From the NCBI RefSeq assembly GCF_005848555.1, contig NZ_CP040518.1, positions 2,355,001 to 2,419,000 on the forward strand: 64,000 bases of DNA, read 5' to 3'. Origin of the DNA: Blautia sp. SC05B48 (GTDB lineage: Bacteria; Bacillota; Clostridia; Lachnospirales; Lachnospiraceae). A program made the position numbers and the translations under genes. Numbering within the stretch: position 1 is the stretch's first letter; each line of letters begins with the position of its first letter. Positions 36,315-44,793 of this stretch are shown one piece after another. The notes beneath the pieces are model-generated. The model saw only the letters and a list, made by a program, of their open reading frames with translations. It did no database searches and was not told the DNA's origin.

Positions 36315-36536
36315 ATGAGGAAGTTTTTTAAAATCTTAATTTCAGTGGTGATCACACTGTATTTTTCAGCTACCATGTTCTACTGCTTTGTGGCAGGAAC
36401 ACCGGATGGTGGAAAAGGGGCAGTGATCTATATGATGTCAGCAGCAGGCCTGTCGATACTGTTTCCGGCTTTTACCTGCGGCTGCATTCATTACATCCTT
36501 TATCTCAGAAAAAAAATGGATGAAAGGCGCAAATGA
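36315..36536 (+). CDS. Small membrane protein, unknown function
   Basis: 73 residues with two TM segments (about 7-28 and 37-64), cysteines in MFYCFVAG and FTCGCIHY, and a positively charged C-terminus (RKKMDERRK). A strong AGAAAGGAG site nine bases before the ATG supports expression. I do not recognise the family. Its divergent XRE neighbour and the inverted repeat suggest regulated expression. The stretch 36537-36719 after it holds no gene. Confidence 0.7.
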   Translation: MRKFFKILISVVITLYFSATMFYCFVAGTPDGGKGAVIYMMSAAGLSILFPAFTCGCIHYILYLRKKMDERRK

Positions 36537-36719
36537 TCAGGATTTATGGTATGATAACAATAAATATCTGGCAGGGTATGTCGTTTCAGAAAACGGTTAT
36601 CTGATAACGGCAGAAACGCATCAGATGGCTGTGCTGTGATGCAGCCGTTACGTATTATAATAGAAAGAAAGCCTGCAGCTGTGCGTAAGACGCTTATATG
36701 ATCATTTGTGGAGGATTTT

Positions 36720-37838
36720 ATGGGGAATATTCTGGATTATCTTGACTGGAGAGGAGATATTACCTTTGAGCAGTCACCCTTTAATGAAGTTGACAATCTG
36801 ATACTGGCGTGTTTTTCCTATCTTGATCTGGATGAGATGGCAGAAGTAAAAAACGGAAATACTCTTTCTGTAGAAGAACTCTTTGCGGCTTTTTCCAGAC
36901 GGGAAATAAAGAAGGATATGAAAGCAGAAAGTGCATTTCTGCAGAATACACCGGTGCTCCTTGAAAAAATGGCCTGTGCGGAGAGGTTCCGGAAATGTAC
37001 AGTAGGAGGCTTTGTCAATGAAATCCTTTCCCGTCAGGCTCAGCAGTTTGCGGCAGTGACTATAGGACTGGATGATGGAACCACATATATTTCATTTCGT
37101 GGAACCGATGATACCATTGTGGGGTGGAAGGAGGATTTTAATTTAAGCAACGGAGTTGTTCCTTCGCACAGAAAAGCGTTGGAATATCTGGAAACGCATG
37201 GAACTTATATACAGTCCATGCTTCGGATCGGCGGTCATTCCAAAGGAGGAAATCTGGCTATGTATACAGCGATGCAGTGCAGTGACATCCTGCAGGAAAA
37301 GATTCTTTCTGTCTATGATAATGATGGTCCGGGTTTTCCGGAAGGATTTTTCAGTCACGGAAGAGTGGAAAGGGTTTTGCCAAAAGTCACTCGTATCATT
37401 CCCGAGGCATCTGTGATCGGGATGCTGCTCAGCCACCAGAAAGATCCGCTGATCGTAGCCAGTACACAGAAGGGAATCCTGCAGCATGACGCTTTTACCT
37501 GGGAGGTAATGGGGCCATCCTTTATAGAGAAAGAAAGTTTGACAAGAAGAGCTGCGGCGTCAGATCGAAGTCTTCACAAATGGATCGACCATATGGATGA
37601 AAAGCAGAGAGAGCATCTCATCGGGGAACTTTTTTCTGTGCTGGAAGCAACCGGAGCAGATACCATTTCCCAAATCCAGGAAGGCGGTCTGAAAAGTCTG
37701 GCTGCCATGGTGCGCCAGCTGGATAAACTGGAACCACAGTCAAAAGCTATGGTGCAGGAGCTGATCACCGGACTTTTTGGCAGCTGGCTGGAATTGCTTC
37801 CTCTGCCGGAACTTGACAAAAAGCGTTTTCTGCCATAA
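36720..37838 (+). CDS. DUF2974 (Mbeg1-like) alpha/beta hydrolase
   Basis: 372-residue cytosolic protein of the DUF2974 group. Lipase-like features are YISFRGTDDTIVGWKEDFN (about residues 122-140) and the nucleophile elbow GGHSKGGNLA (Ser at about 173), then YDNDGPGF with a likely acid residue. The ATG at 36720 lies behind GGAGG; the GTG four codons upstream overlaps that site. Substrate unknown; the family is common in Firmicutes. Confidence 0.8.
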   Translation: MGNILDYLDWRGDITFEQSPFNEVDNLILACFSYLDLDEMAEVKNGNTLSVEELFAAFSRREIKKDMKAESAFLQNTPVLLEKMACAERFRKCTVGGFVNEILSRQAQQFAAVTIGLDDGTTYISFRGTDDTIVGWKEDFNLSNGVVPSHRKALEYLETHGTYIQSMLRIGGHSKGGNLAMYTAMQCSDILQEKILSVYDNDGPGFPEGFFSHGRVERVLPKVTRIIPEASVIGMLLSHQKDPLIVASTQKGILQHDAFTWEVMGPSFIEKESLTRRAAASDRSLHKWIDHMDEKQREHLIGELFSVLEATGADTISQIQEGGLKSLAAMVRQLDKLEPQSKAMVQELITGLFGSWLELLPLPELDKKRFLP

Positions 37839-37890
37839 CATAGGAGTTACTCTGATAAAATTGGAAAAAACGGAAAGGGGACATCAGAAA

Positions 37891-39186
37891 ATGAACGAAA
37901 AAGTCGTAAATGCGGCCCTTCTTGGTCTCGGAACAGTAGGGACCGGTGTATATAAAGTGATCAAAAGCCAGGAGCAGGAAATGACAGCTAAGCTTGGATG
38001 CCAGGTAAAGATCACAAAGATCCTGGTGCGTAACCTTGGGAAAGCATCCGGGAAGGTAGATGATCCTTCTGTTCTTACAACGGACTGGGCAGATATTGAG
38101 GGAGATCCTTCCATTGATATTGTGATCGAGCTGATCGGTGGGATCGAGCCGGCACGTACTTATATCCTTGCAGCACTGAAAGCCGGCAAGAACGTTGTAA
38201 CTGCAAATAAGGATCTGATCGCAGTCCACGGAAAAGAGATCCTGGAAACTGCCAGGGCAGCACAGAAGGATTTTCTGTTTGAGGCAGCAGTTGCCGGAGG
38301 AATCCCGATCATCAGCCCGTTGAAGAACAGTCTTGAGGCCAACCATGTAACGGAAGTTATGGGGATCGTAAACGGAACTACGAACTTTATCCTTACCAAG
38401 ATGTCCCAGGAAGGAATGGAATTTTCAGATGCACTTGCGCTTGCTACAGAGCTTGGATATGCAGAGGCAGATCCTACCGCAGATATCGAAGGAATTGATG
38501 CAGGAAGAAAGGTTGCCATCCTTGCATCAGTTGCCTTTAATTCCAGAGTTACCCTTGATAATGTTCATATAGAAGGAATCACAAAGATCACAGCAAAGGA
38601 TATCCGTTACGCAAAAGAAATGGGCTGTGAGATCAAGCTTCTGGGTGTTGCACGCTGTCAGGAGGACGGCGTTGAGGCCTATGTCTGCCCGATGCTGATT
38701 CCGGCAGAGCATCCCCTTGCATCCGTCAATGATTCTTATAATGCGGTTTTTGTACACGGAGATGCAGTAGGAGATACCATGTTCTATGGACGTGGAGCAG
38801 GTGAGCTTCCTACAGCAAGTGCGGTTGCCGGTGATGTATTTGAGGTAGTTCGTAATATGAAGGCAGATTGCTGCGGAAGAGTAGGCTGCACCTGCTATAA
38901 GACACTTCCGGTAAAAGATATGGCAGATACCCATAACCGCTATTTTCTCCGCCTGCAGGTAGAGGACCGCTGCGGTGTGCTGGCTGAGATCCTGGAGCAT
39001 TTTGCAAAATATCAGGCAAGCGTGGCACAGATCATGCAGAAAGAAAGCAAGAGACCGGATACTGCAGAGGTTGTTGTGATCACTAAACTTGTAAGTGAGG
39101 GCGCTTTCTTTAAGGTTAAGGAAGAGCTGGAAAATAGCGCATCTGTAAGAAAGATTTCTTCTATGATCCGTGTATACCAGAAATAA
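37891..39186 (+). CDS. hom: Homoserine dehydrogenase
   Basis: NAD(P)-dependent reduction of aspartate semialdehyde on the way to threonine and methionine. 431 residues: Rossmann GLGTVGTGVYK (about residue 12), the catalytic-domain signature ADPTADIEGIDAGRK (about residue 194) and a C-terminal ACT domain (about 350-430, LRLQVEDRCGVLAEI) for threonine feedback. The start at 37891 has AAAGGGG upstream; a longer in-frame start would overlap the hydrolase gene. Confidence 0.96.
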   Translation: MNEKVVNAALLGLGTVGTGVYKVIKSQEQEMTAKLGCQVKITKILVRNLGKASGKVDDPSVLTTDWADIEGDPSIDIVIELIGGIEPARTYILAALKAGKNVVTANKDLIAVHGKEILETARAAQKDFLFEAAVAGGIPIISPLKNSLEANHVTEVMGIVNGTTNFILTKMSQEGMEFSDALALATELGYAEADPTADIEGIDAGRKVAILASVAFNSRVTLDNVHIEGITKITAKDIRYAKEMGCEIKLLGVARCQEDGVEAYVCPMLIPAEHPLASVNDSYNAVFVHGDAVGDTMFYGRGAGELPTASAVAGDVFEVVRNMKADCCGRVGCTCYKTLPVKDMADTHNRYFLRLQVEDRCGVLAEILEHFAKYQASVAQIMQKESKRPDTAEVVVITKLVSEGAFFKVKEELENSASVRKISSMIRVYQK

Positions 39187-39397
39187 TATCTTTCGCGTAA
39201 ATTTACAGATCAGCCGCATCAGTTGTCAGGAAATTGGAAACAGACAAATTTTTGTCAAAGAAAACGTTGCAAAATTTCTGGATTTTGGTACTATATAAAA
39301 TGGAAAACAAAAGAATCCTGAATGGTACAGAGAGTTTCAGAATCATTGAAGAGCTGTGCCGGACAGATTTTCGATCAAAGATAAGAAGGGGAAAATT

Positions 39398-40939
39398 ATG
39401 AGCAAAAAACCAACAGTTTTAATGATCCTTGATGGATACGGACTCAATGACAGACATGACGGAAATGCTGTATATGAGGCAAAAACACCGGTTATGGACG
39501 GACTTATGAAAGATTATCCGTTTGTAAAAGGCAATGCCAGCGGTCTTGCGGTAGGTCTTCCGGACGGACAGATGGGTAACTCCGAGGTTGGTCATATGAA
39601 CATGGGCGCAGGCCGTATCGTATACCAGGAGCTTACAAGAATCACAAAAGAGATCCAGGACGGCGATTTCTTCAAGAATGAGGCACTTCTTACTGCTATG
39701 AAGAACGCAAAAGACAATGATTCCGCGATCCATTTTATGGGACTTCTTTCTGACGGTGGCGTACACAGCCACAATACACATCTCTATGGACTTCTTGAGA
39801 TGGCAAAGAGAGAGGGACTCAAGAAAGTTTACGTACACTGCTTCCTGGATGGACGTGACACACCGCCTGCATCCGGTAAAGAGTTTGTAGAGCAGCTGGA
39901 AGCCAAAATGAAAGAGATCGGCGTTGGTGAGATCGGTGTGATCTCCGGACGTTATTATGCAATGGATCGTGATAACCGCTGGAATCGTGTTGAGCTTGCA
40001 TATAAAGCTCTTACACAGGGCGAAGGCGTAAAGGGAACAGATGCTGCAGCAGCAGTTCAGGCTTCCTATGATGCTGACAAGACAGATGAATTTGTGCTTC
40101 CGACTGTTATCGAGAAAGACGGCAAACCGGTTGCAACTATTTCCGATAAGGATTCCGTTGTATTCTTCAACTTCCGTCCGGACCGTGCAAGAGAGATCAC
40201 AAGAGCTTTCTGTGATGACGATTTTAAGGGCTTTGAGAGAGCAAAGAGACTGGATACCACATTCGTATGCTTCACAGAGTATGATGATACCATCCAGAAT
40301 AAGCTGGTAGCATTCCACAAGGTTCTTCTTCACAATACCTTCGGTGAGTACCTTGCAGCTCACGATATGACACAGGCACGTATCGCCGAGACAGAGAAAT
40401 ATGCACATGTTACATTCTTCTTCAACGGTGGTGTTGAGGAGCCAAACAAAGGAGAGGACAGAATCCTTGTAAAATCCCCGAAGGTTCCGACCTACGATAT
40501 GCAGCCGGAGATGAGCGCACCGGAGGTTTGTGAAAAGCTTGTAGAGGCGATTAAGTCTGACAAGTATGATGTGATCATCATCAACTTTGCTAACCCGGAT
40601 ATGGTTGGCCATACAGGTGTTGAGGCAGCTGCGATCAAGGCTGTTGAGACTGTTGATGCGTGTGTCGGTAAGGCTGTAGAGGCGATCAAAGAGGTTGACG
40701 GACAGCTCTTTATCTGCGCTGACCATGGTAACGCAGAGCAGCTTGTAAACTATGAAACAGGTGAGCCATGGACAGCTCATACAACTAACCCGGTACCGTT
40801 TATCCTTGTAAACGCAGATTCGAAATACACACTTCGTGAGAACGGATGTCTTGCAGATATCGTTCCGACTCTGATCCAGCTTATGGGTATGGAGCAGCCG
40901 AAGGAAATGACAGGAGAGTCTCTTCTTGTTGAGAAATAA
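39398..40939 (+). CDS. gpmI: 2,3-bisphosphoglycerate-independent phosphoglycerate mutase
   Basis: Manganese-dependent mutase interconverting 3- and 2-phosphoglycerate. 513 residues with the metal site LDGYG at the start, the phosphoserine in GNSEVGHMNMGAG (about residue 62), HGRDTPP-like FLDGRDTPPASG (about 150), FNFRPDRARE (about 260) and DHGNAEQ (about 444). AAGGGG precedes the ATG at 39398. Its 3' end is the apparent attachment site of the Tn7-like element, which starts 12 bases after the stop codon and separates the gene from its original terminator at 57927. Confidence 0.97.
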   Translation: MSKKPTVLMILDGYGLNDRHDGNAVYEAKTPVMDGLMKDYPFVKGNASGLAVGLPDGQMGNSEVGHMNMGAGRIVYQELTRITKEIQDGDFFKNEALLTAMKNAKDNDSAIHFMGLLSDGGVHSHNTHLYGLLEMAKREGLKKVYVHCFLDGRDTPPASGKEFVEQLEAKMKEIGVGEIGVISGRYYAMDRDNRWNRVELAYKALTQGEGVKGTDAAAAVQASYDADKTDEFVLPTVIEKDGKPVATISDKDSVVFFNFRPDRAREITRAFCDDDFKGFERAKRLDTTFVCFTEYDDTIQNKLVAFHKVLLHNTFGEYLAAHDMTQARIAETEKYAHVTFFFNGGVEEPNKGEDRILVKSPKVPTYDMQPEMSAPEVCEKLVEAIKSDKYDVIIINFANPDMVGHTGVEAAAIKAVETVDACVGKAVEAIKEVDGQLFICADHGNAEQLVNYETGEPWTAHTTNPVPFILVNADSKYTLRENGCLADIVPTLIQLMGMEQPKEMTGESLLVEK

Positions 40940-40946
40940 ATAAGTT

Positions 40947-40951
40947 TCACG
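40947..40951. repeat. Target site duplication, left copy
   Basis: TCACG directly before the TGT of the element; the same five bases follow the ACA at the other end (57917-57921). A five-base duplication is the Tn7-family hallmark. Confidence 0.9.
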
Positions 40952-41226
40952 TGTAAAGGGCAAACTTCATTATCCTGAAAAAGGTAAAAATGATTAGCGT
41001 CCAGCTGAAAAAATTAAACCTTGAGATATGGGAATTTTACTCATATCCCAAGGTTTTTTAATTTTCCCACATAGTAAAAACCCCGAAAACACGGTGATTT
41101 TCAAATAAAATATTGATTTTATTTAGTTTCCCGATTGCTGAAATCAGCAAAGGGAGCAGATTTGAGAAAAATGAATAAGGATAATTTGAATTGTCCTTTC
41201 GAGGATAGTCAACTTTTTCAAAAACA
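40952..41226 (+). repeat. 275-bp TGT...ACA end unit, left copy
   Basis: Identical over its whole length to 57642-57916. It starts with the left-type end and stops with a right-type end (ACA at 41224-41226), so it looks like a complete miniature transposon. Motifs of the form TTATCCT (40971 on plus; two on minus within the last 60 bases) are candidate TnsB-binding sites. It is followed by TAGAG, not TCACG, so this copy has no duplication of its own. A short open frame on its minus strand continues into different sequence beyond each copy and is not a gene. Confidence 0.9.
41019..41059 (+). terminator. Intrinsic terminator inside the left end unit
   Basis: CCTTGAGATATG and CATATCCCAAGG pair (one mismatch) and lead into TTTTTT. 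It lies between gpmI and tnsA and would stop gpmI transcription, taking over from the gpmI terminator that now lies beyond the element. Confidence 0.75.
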
Positions 41227-41235
41227 TAGAGAAAT

Positions 41236-41367
41236 TTCCCAAGTTCATTTTTGGGAAGCTCAAAATCCTTGAAAAATGGCACTTTTCTACAAATCCATTT
41301 CCCGAAAACAACTCCCAAATTCATTTTTGGGACTCCAAATCTTACTTTTGGGAAAATTTTTGGGAAC
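41236..41367 (+). promoter_or_regulatory. TTTTGGGA repeat cluster upstream of tnsA
   Basis: Two inverted repeats, TTCCCAA-N7-TTTGGGAA (41236-41257) and TCCCAAA-N6-TTTGGGA (41313-41332), plus two direct TTTTGGGA words (41345-41367), all within 160 bases before the tnsA start. They are candidate operator or transposase-binding sites for autoregulation of the tns operon. No clear -35/-10 pair is visible. Confidence 0.5.
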
Positions 41368-41395
41368 TAAGTAAAATCGGGAAAGGTGGGAGAAA

Positions 41396-41740
41396 ATGCG
41401 GAAAAAATCATTCAAAGGACGTTGCGAAAAACGTATGCTTTCCAAGTGCAGCAGCATATGTCGTACTTATGATCCAATCCAAACTAGCTATGCGGAAATC
41501 CTTGAAAACGATCCCGACATAGTAGAAATTCAATGTAATGTCATTTTGGAAGATTTAGAAGACGGAGTGTACATGTCTGACTTCCTATGTACAAAAACCA
41601 ATAACGAAAAAATGGTAAGAGAGTGTGTGCAAAGAAAACACTTAATGAAGCCATTAACAGTGAAATTACTGGATATATCAAGAGACTATTGGTTAGAACA
41701 GGGTATTGAGGATTGGGGGTTAGTAATCAATGAAGAATAA
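41396..41740 (+). CDS. tnsA: TnsA-like endonuclease subunit (minimal)
   Basis: Partner of TnsB that cuts the 5' ends of the transposon in Tn7-type cut-and-paste. Only 114 residues, against about 270 for Tn7 TnsA, so only the PD-(D/E)XK core remains and the C-terminal winged helix that contacts TnsC is missing. Candidate active-site residues are Glu34 (SYAEILENDPDI), Asp62 (YMSDF) and Glu76 in VRECVQRK; the third position is E-C-V rather than (Q/E)-x-K, with a lysine five residues later. The ATG follows GGTGGGAG. The end overlaps tnsB by 11 bases. Confidence 0.8.
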   Translation: MRKKSFKGRCEKRMLSKCSSICRTYDPIQTSYAEILENDPDIVEIQCNVILEDLEDGVYMSDFLCTKTNNEKMVRECVQRKHLMKPLTVKLLDISRDYWLEQGIEDWGLVINEE

Positions 41741-43547
41741 TTGCCTTTTAAGAAACGACAACAACATCATAAGAATACTGGATCAGCAGCCAGATAAAAA
41801 ACTGATAATTGACTGCATAAAACAGACAATGCCAAAATGGGTAAAAACCGAAAACATCAGCTCATTTTTGCTTTGTACAGAACAAGAATTACTCAGTATC
41901 ACAAATAAAAATATCAAATCTATGGAATCGTTTGATGCGGATAGTCGAAAATTCATTCATGCGCATTTTTCTTTGATTGCCGGAATTCTGCCATTCATTG
42001 CAGATAACGCAAAGAGAAATCAGATGATTGAGAATATTTCTGAAGAAATGCATGTAAGCAAACAAACGATACGTCATTATTTATGTCTGTATTTAATATA
42101 CCAGGACATATCTGTATTAGCACCCAAACAGAAAAAAGAAAAAGAGCTTTCCAAAGATGAGAAAAACATGAGGTGGGCACTTAACAAATTCTTCTATACT
42201 AGAAATAAAAATAGCTTACAGACAGCATATACCCTAATGCTGAAGCAGAAGTATTGTGAGGCGAATGGAGAACTGCTGCCAGAATATCCGACCTTCAATC
42301 AATTCAGATATTTTTACAGAAAAACAAAAAGTATGCAGACCTATTATATTTCAAGGGATGGGCTGAAAAGCTATCAAAGGAACAACCGCCCATTAACCGG
42401 CGATGGTGTACAGCAGTTTGCGCCGAATGTCGGAGTGGGTATGTTGGATGCAACCATTTGTGACATTTATCTTGTGGATGATGCCGGAAATCTTGTAGGA
42501 AGACCAGTGTTTACAACTTGCATAGATGCTTATAGCAGCTTGTGTTGCGGTTATTCATTGACATGGGAAGGTGGCATGTACAGTTTAAGAAATCTGATGA
42601 TAAATGTTGTCACAGACAAGGTGGAATGGTGCAAAAAACATGGAATCATCATAGATAAAAACGAGTGGAATAATAGCCAACTTCCGGGTGTATTGGTTAC
42701 GGATATGGGATCGGAATATAAATCAGAGAACTTTGAACAATTGGCAGAGTTGGGAGTTACAATAACGAATCTTCCACCATACCGACCAGAATTAAAAGGA
42801 TCAGTGGAGAAATTCTTTGATTTGGTGCAAGGATATTATAAAAAGCATCTCAAAGGAAAAGGCGTTATAAACCCGGATTTCAGGGAAAGAGGATCGCACG
42901 ATTATAGAAAAGATGCATGTTTGACTATAAAAGATTTTGAGCGTGTAATATTGCGTTGCATCATCTTTTACAATTCCAAACGTATTATAGAGAATTTCCC
43001 ATATACAGATCAGATGATTGAAGAAAATATATTGCCGTATGCGAATCGTATATTTGAATGGGGGAAAAATCAACCTGGTGCAAATATGATTTCCGTTAAA
43101 AAGAACGAGGTTATTTATTCTCTGCTGCCTAGAACAATCGGTAAGTTTACCAGGTACGGTCTGAAGGTCAATAAAATGAGATATCATTGTGAAGGATATA
43201 CAGAAGAATATTTGAGCGGTGGCGAAATCAATGTAGCATATAATCCTGATGATGTAACAACAGTGTGGGCATTGATTGGCGGTCAGTATGTGACGTTTGA
43301 CCTTGTAGAAAGGCGATATAACGGCAAAAATATAGAAGAAGCACAAATACTCAGGGGCAGTCAGAAAACGCTTATATCGGGCGAAAATAGAAAGAGTACG
43401 CAAGCCCAGATTGACCTTGCACGCTATATAGAAACCATTGCAAATAATGTGTGCTATAAGTCAGACGTAAAAGTGAAGGATGTTCGCCAAACACGAAAAT
43501 ATGAGACACAGAGAGCGCATATAAACTTTGTAAAGGACGGTGAATAA
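41730..43547 (+). CDS. tnsB: TnsB-like DDE transposase
   Basis: RNase H-fold transposase that binds the ends and cuts and joins the 3' strands. 605 residues. The catalytic triad is D240 (GMLDATICD), D325 (VTDMGSEYKS) and E360 (GSVEKFFD), giving the DD35E spacing of the Tn7/Mu/TniA group; an N-terminal helix-turn-helix region includes MHVSKQTIRHYLCLY (about residue 110), and a beta-barrel domain follows the catalytic core. It overlaps tnsA, and a single base separates it from tnsC. Confidence 0.92.
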   Translation: MKNNCLLRNDNNIIRILDQQPDKKLIIDCIKQTMPKWVKTENISSFLLCTEQELLSITNKNIKSMESFDADSRKFIHAHFSLIAGILPFIADNAKRNQMIENISEEMHVSKQTIRHYLCLYLIYQDISVLAPKQKKEKELSKDEKNMRWALNKFFYTRNKNSLQTAYTLMLKQKYCEANGELLPEYPTFNQFRYFYRKTKSMQTYYISRDGLKSYQRNNRPLTGDGVQQFAPNVGVGMLDATICDIYLVDDAGNLVGRPVFTTCIDAYSSLCCGYSLTWEGGMYSLRNLMINVVTDKVEWCKKHGIIIDKNEWNNSQLPGVLVTDMGSEYKSENFEQLAELGVTITNLPPYRPELKGSVEKFFDLVQGYYKKHLKGKGVINPDFRERGSHDYRKDACLTIKDFERVILRCIIFYNSKRIIENFPYTDQMIEENILPYANRIFEWGKNQPGANMISVKKNEVIYSLLPRTIGKFTRYGLKVNKMRYHCEGYTEEYLSGGEINVAYNPDDVTTVWALIGGQYVTFDLVERRYNGKNIEEAQILRGSQKTLISGENRKSTQAQIDLARYIETIANNVCYKSDVKVKDVRQTRKYETQRAHINFVKDGE

Positions 43548-43548
43548 G

Positions 43549-44793
43549 ATGAGAAAAATTGAAGATATCACAGACAATTTACCGCCGATGTTATCGGGAA
43601 AAGAGCTAATATCCGCTTTAAGTGTTCTGCCAGAGTATAATCCAGAGATTGTAAATGCAAGTGCAGCAGAGCGGTTAATGGCACTATCTGATATATATAG
43701 AATCTATGTTCCGTCAAAGATGTCGCAGGAAATATACAGTAAATTGTACCTTGCTTTAATACGATCACTGCAGAAAAAATGCACAAGTGCCGTTATGCAA
43801 CAGCAAAGAGAAAATTTCAAGGCAATGCAGCATAAATCCTATAACGGTGGGATTATCGGCGGTTCAGATTCATTTTCGATTATTGGAAGTTCCGGGATAG
43901 GGAAAAGTGCATCTGTTTTCCGGGCGATTCAGGTAACGACAGATAGCGAAGTAATAGAAACGGAAAATCCATATGCAAAGATTATTCCTGTTTTGGTCGT
44001 GCAAACTCCGTTTGATGCATCCACAAAAGGGTTAATGCTGGAAATTTTGAGAAGAGTTGATGAGATTCTGGGATCGAAATACTATGAAAACGCACATAGA
44101 AAGAAATCAACAACAGATACTTTGATTGGTTGTGTGAGCCAGATTGCGTTGAATAATATCGGTTTATTGATACTTGATGAAATACAGAATGTATGCAATT
44201 CAAAAAATGGAAGAAATTTGGTTGGAAGTATTACACAGTTAGTCAATAATTCCGGCATTAGTATTTGTTTTGTCGGCACGCCGGAATGTAAAGAGTTCTT
44301 TTCTAAGGCGATGCATCTTGCTAGAAGAACAATGGGGCTGCAATATGGCTCTATGGAATATGGAATAGAGTTTATTGCATTCTGTAAGATAATCTTTCAG
44401 TATCAGTACATGGAAAGACATGTAGAAATCACAGATAAGATTATTGAATGGCTGTATGAACATTCAAACGGCAATGTATCTATGGTGGTAGCGATTTTGC
44501 ATGATGCACAGGAAATCGGCATTCTTGCAAGTGAGAAAGAGTTGACATTGGATTTATTGGAAAAGGCATATAACAATCGTATGGAGCTACTGCATGATTA
44601 TGTAGAATTCGCAACGATACAGAAGCCTCAGAAAACAACCAGAAAGAAAAAGAATAAGCAACAATCAAACGGCGATTTCTCCGTAAACAATAACATCAAA
44701 ATCGCAGATCTTGTTAAAGAAGCAAAAGAGAGTGGAGCAGATATAGTTGAACTGCTAAAGAAAAATTTGACAGTTGTGGAGGTGTCCGTATGA
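43549..44793 (+). CDS. tnsC: TnsC-like AAA+ transposition regulator
   Basis: ATPase that joins the target selector to the TnsAB transposase. 414 residues: Walker A GSSGIGKS at 113-120, Walker B GLLILDEIQN near 205, sensor SICFVGTPE near 242, and a basic KKKNKQQ linker before the C-terminal tail. I use the ATG at 43549; a GTG three codons upstream overlaps tnsB. The stop overlaps the tniQ start (ATGA). Confidence 0.92.
   Translation: MRKIEDITDNLPPMLSGKELISALSVLPEYNPEIVNASAAERLMALSDIYRIYVPSKMSQEIYSKLYLALIRSLQKKCTSAVMQQQRENFKAMQHKSYNGGIIGGSDSFSIIGSSGIGKSASVFRAIQVTTDSEVIETENPYAKIIPVLVVQTPFDASTKGLMLEILRRVDEILGSKYYENAHRKKSTTDTLIGCVSQIALNNIGLLILDEIQNVCNSKNGRNLVGSITQLVNNSGISICFVGTPECKEFFSKAMHLARRTMGLQYGSMEYGIEFIAFCKIIFQYQYMERHVEITDKIIEWLYEHSNGNVSMVVAILHDAQEIGILASEKELTLDLLEKAYNNRMELLHDYVEFATIQKPQKTTRKKKNKQQSNGDFSVNNNIKIADLVKEAKESGADIVELLKKNLTVVEVSV

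Noticed and set aside
41058-41324. Minus-strand open frames of 86-88 codons beginning just outside each 275-bp unit (also 57748-58008)
   Set aside because: The shared 56 codons come only from the duplicated end unit; the N-terminal parts differ because they read unrelated flanking sequence, one of them the gpmI terminator. No ribosome site; the region is better explained as transposon end DNA.
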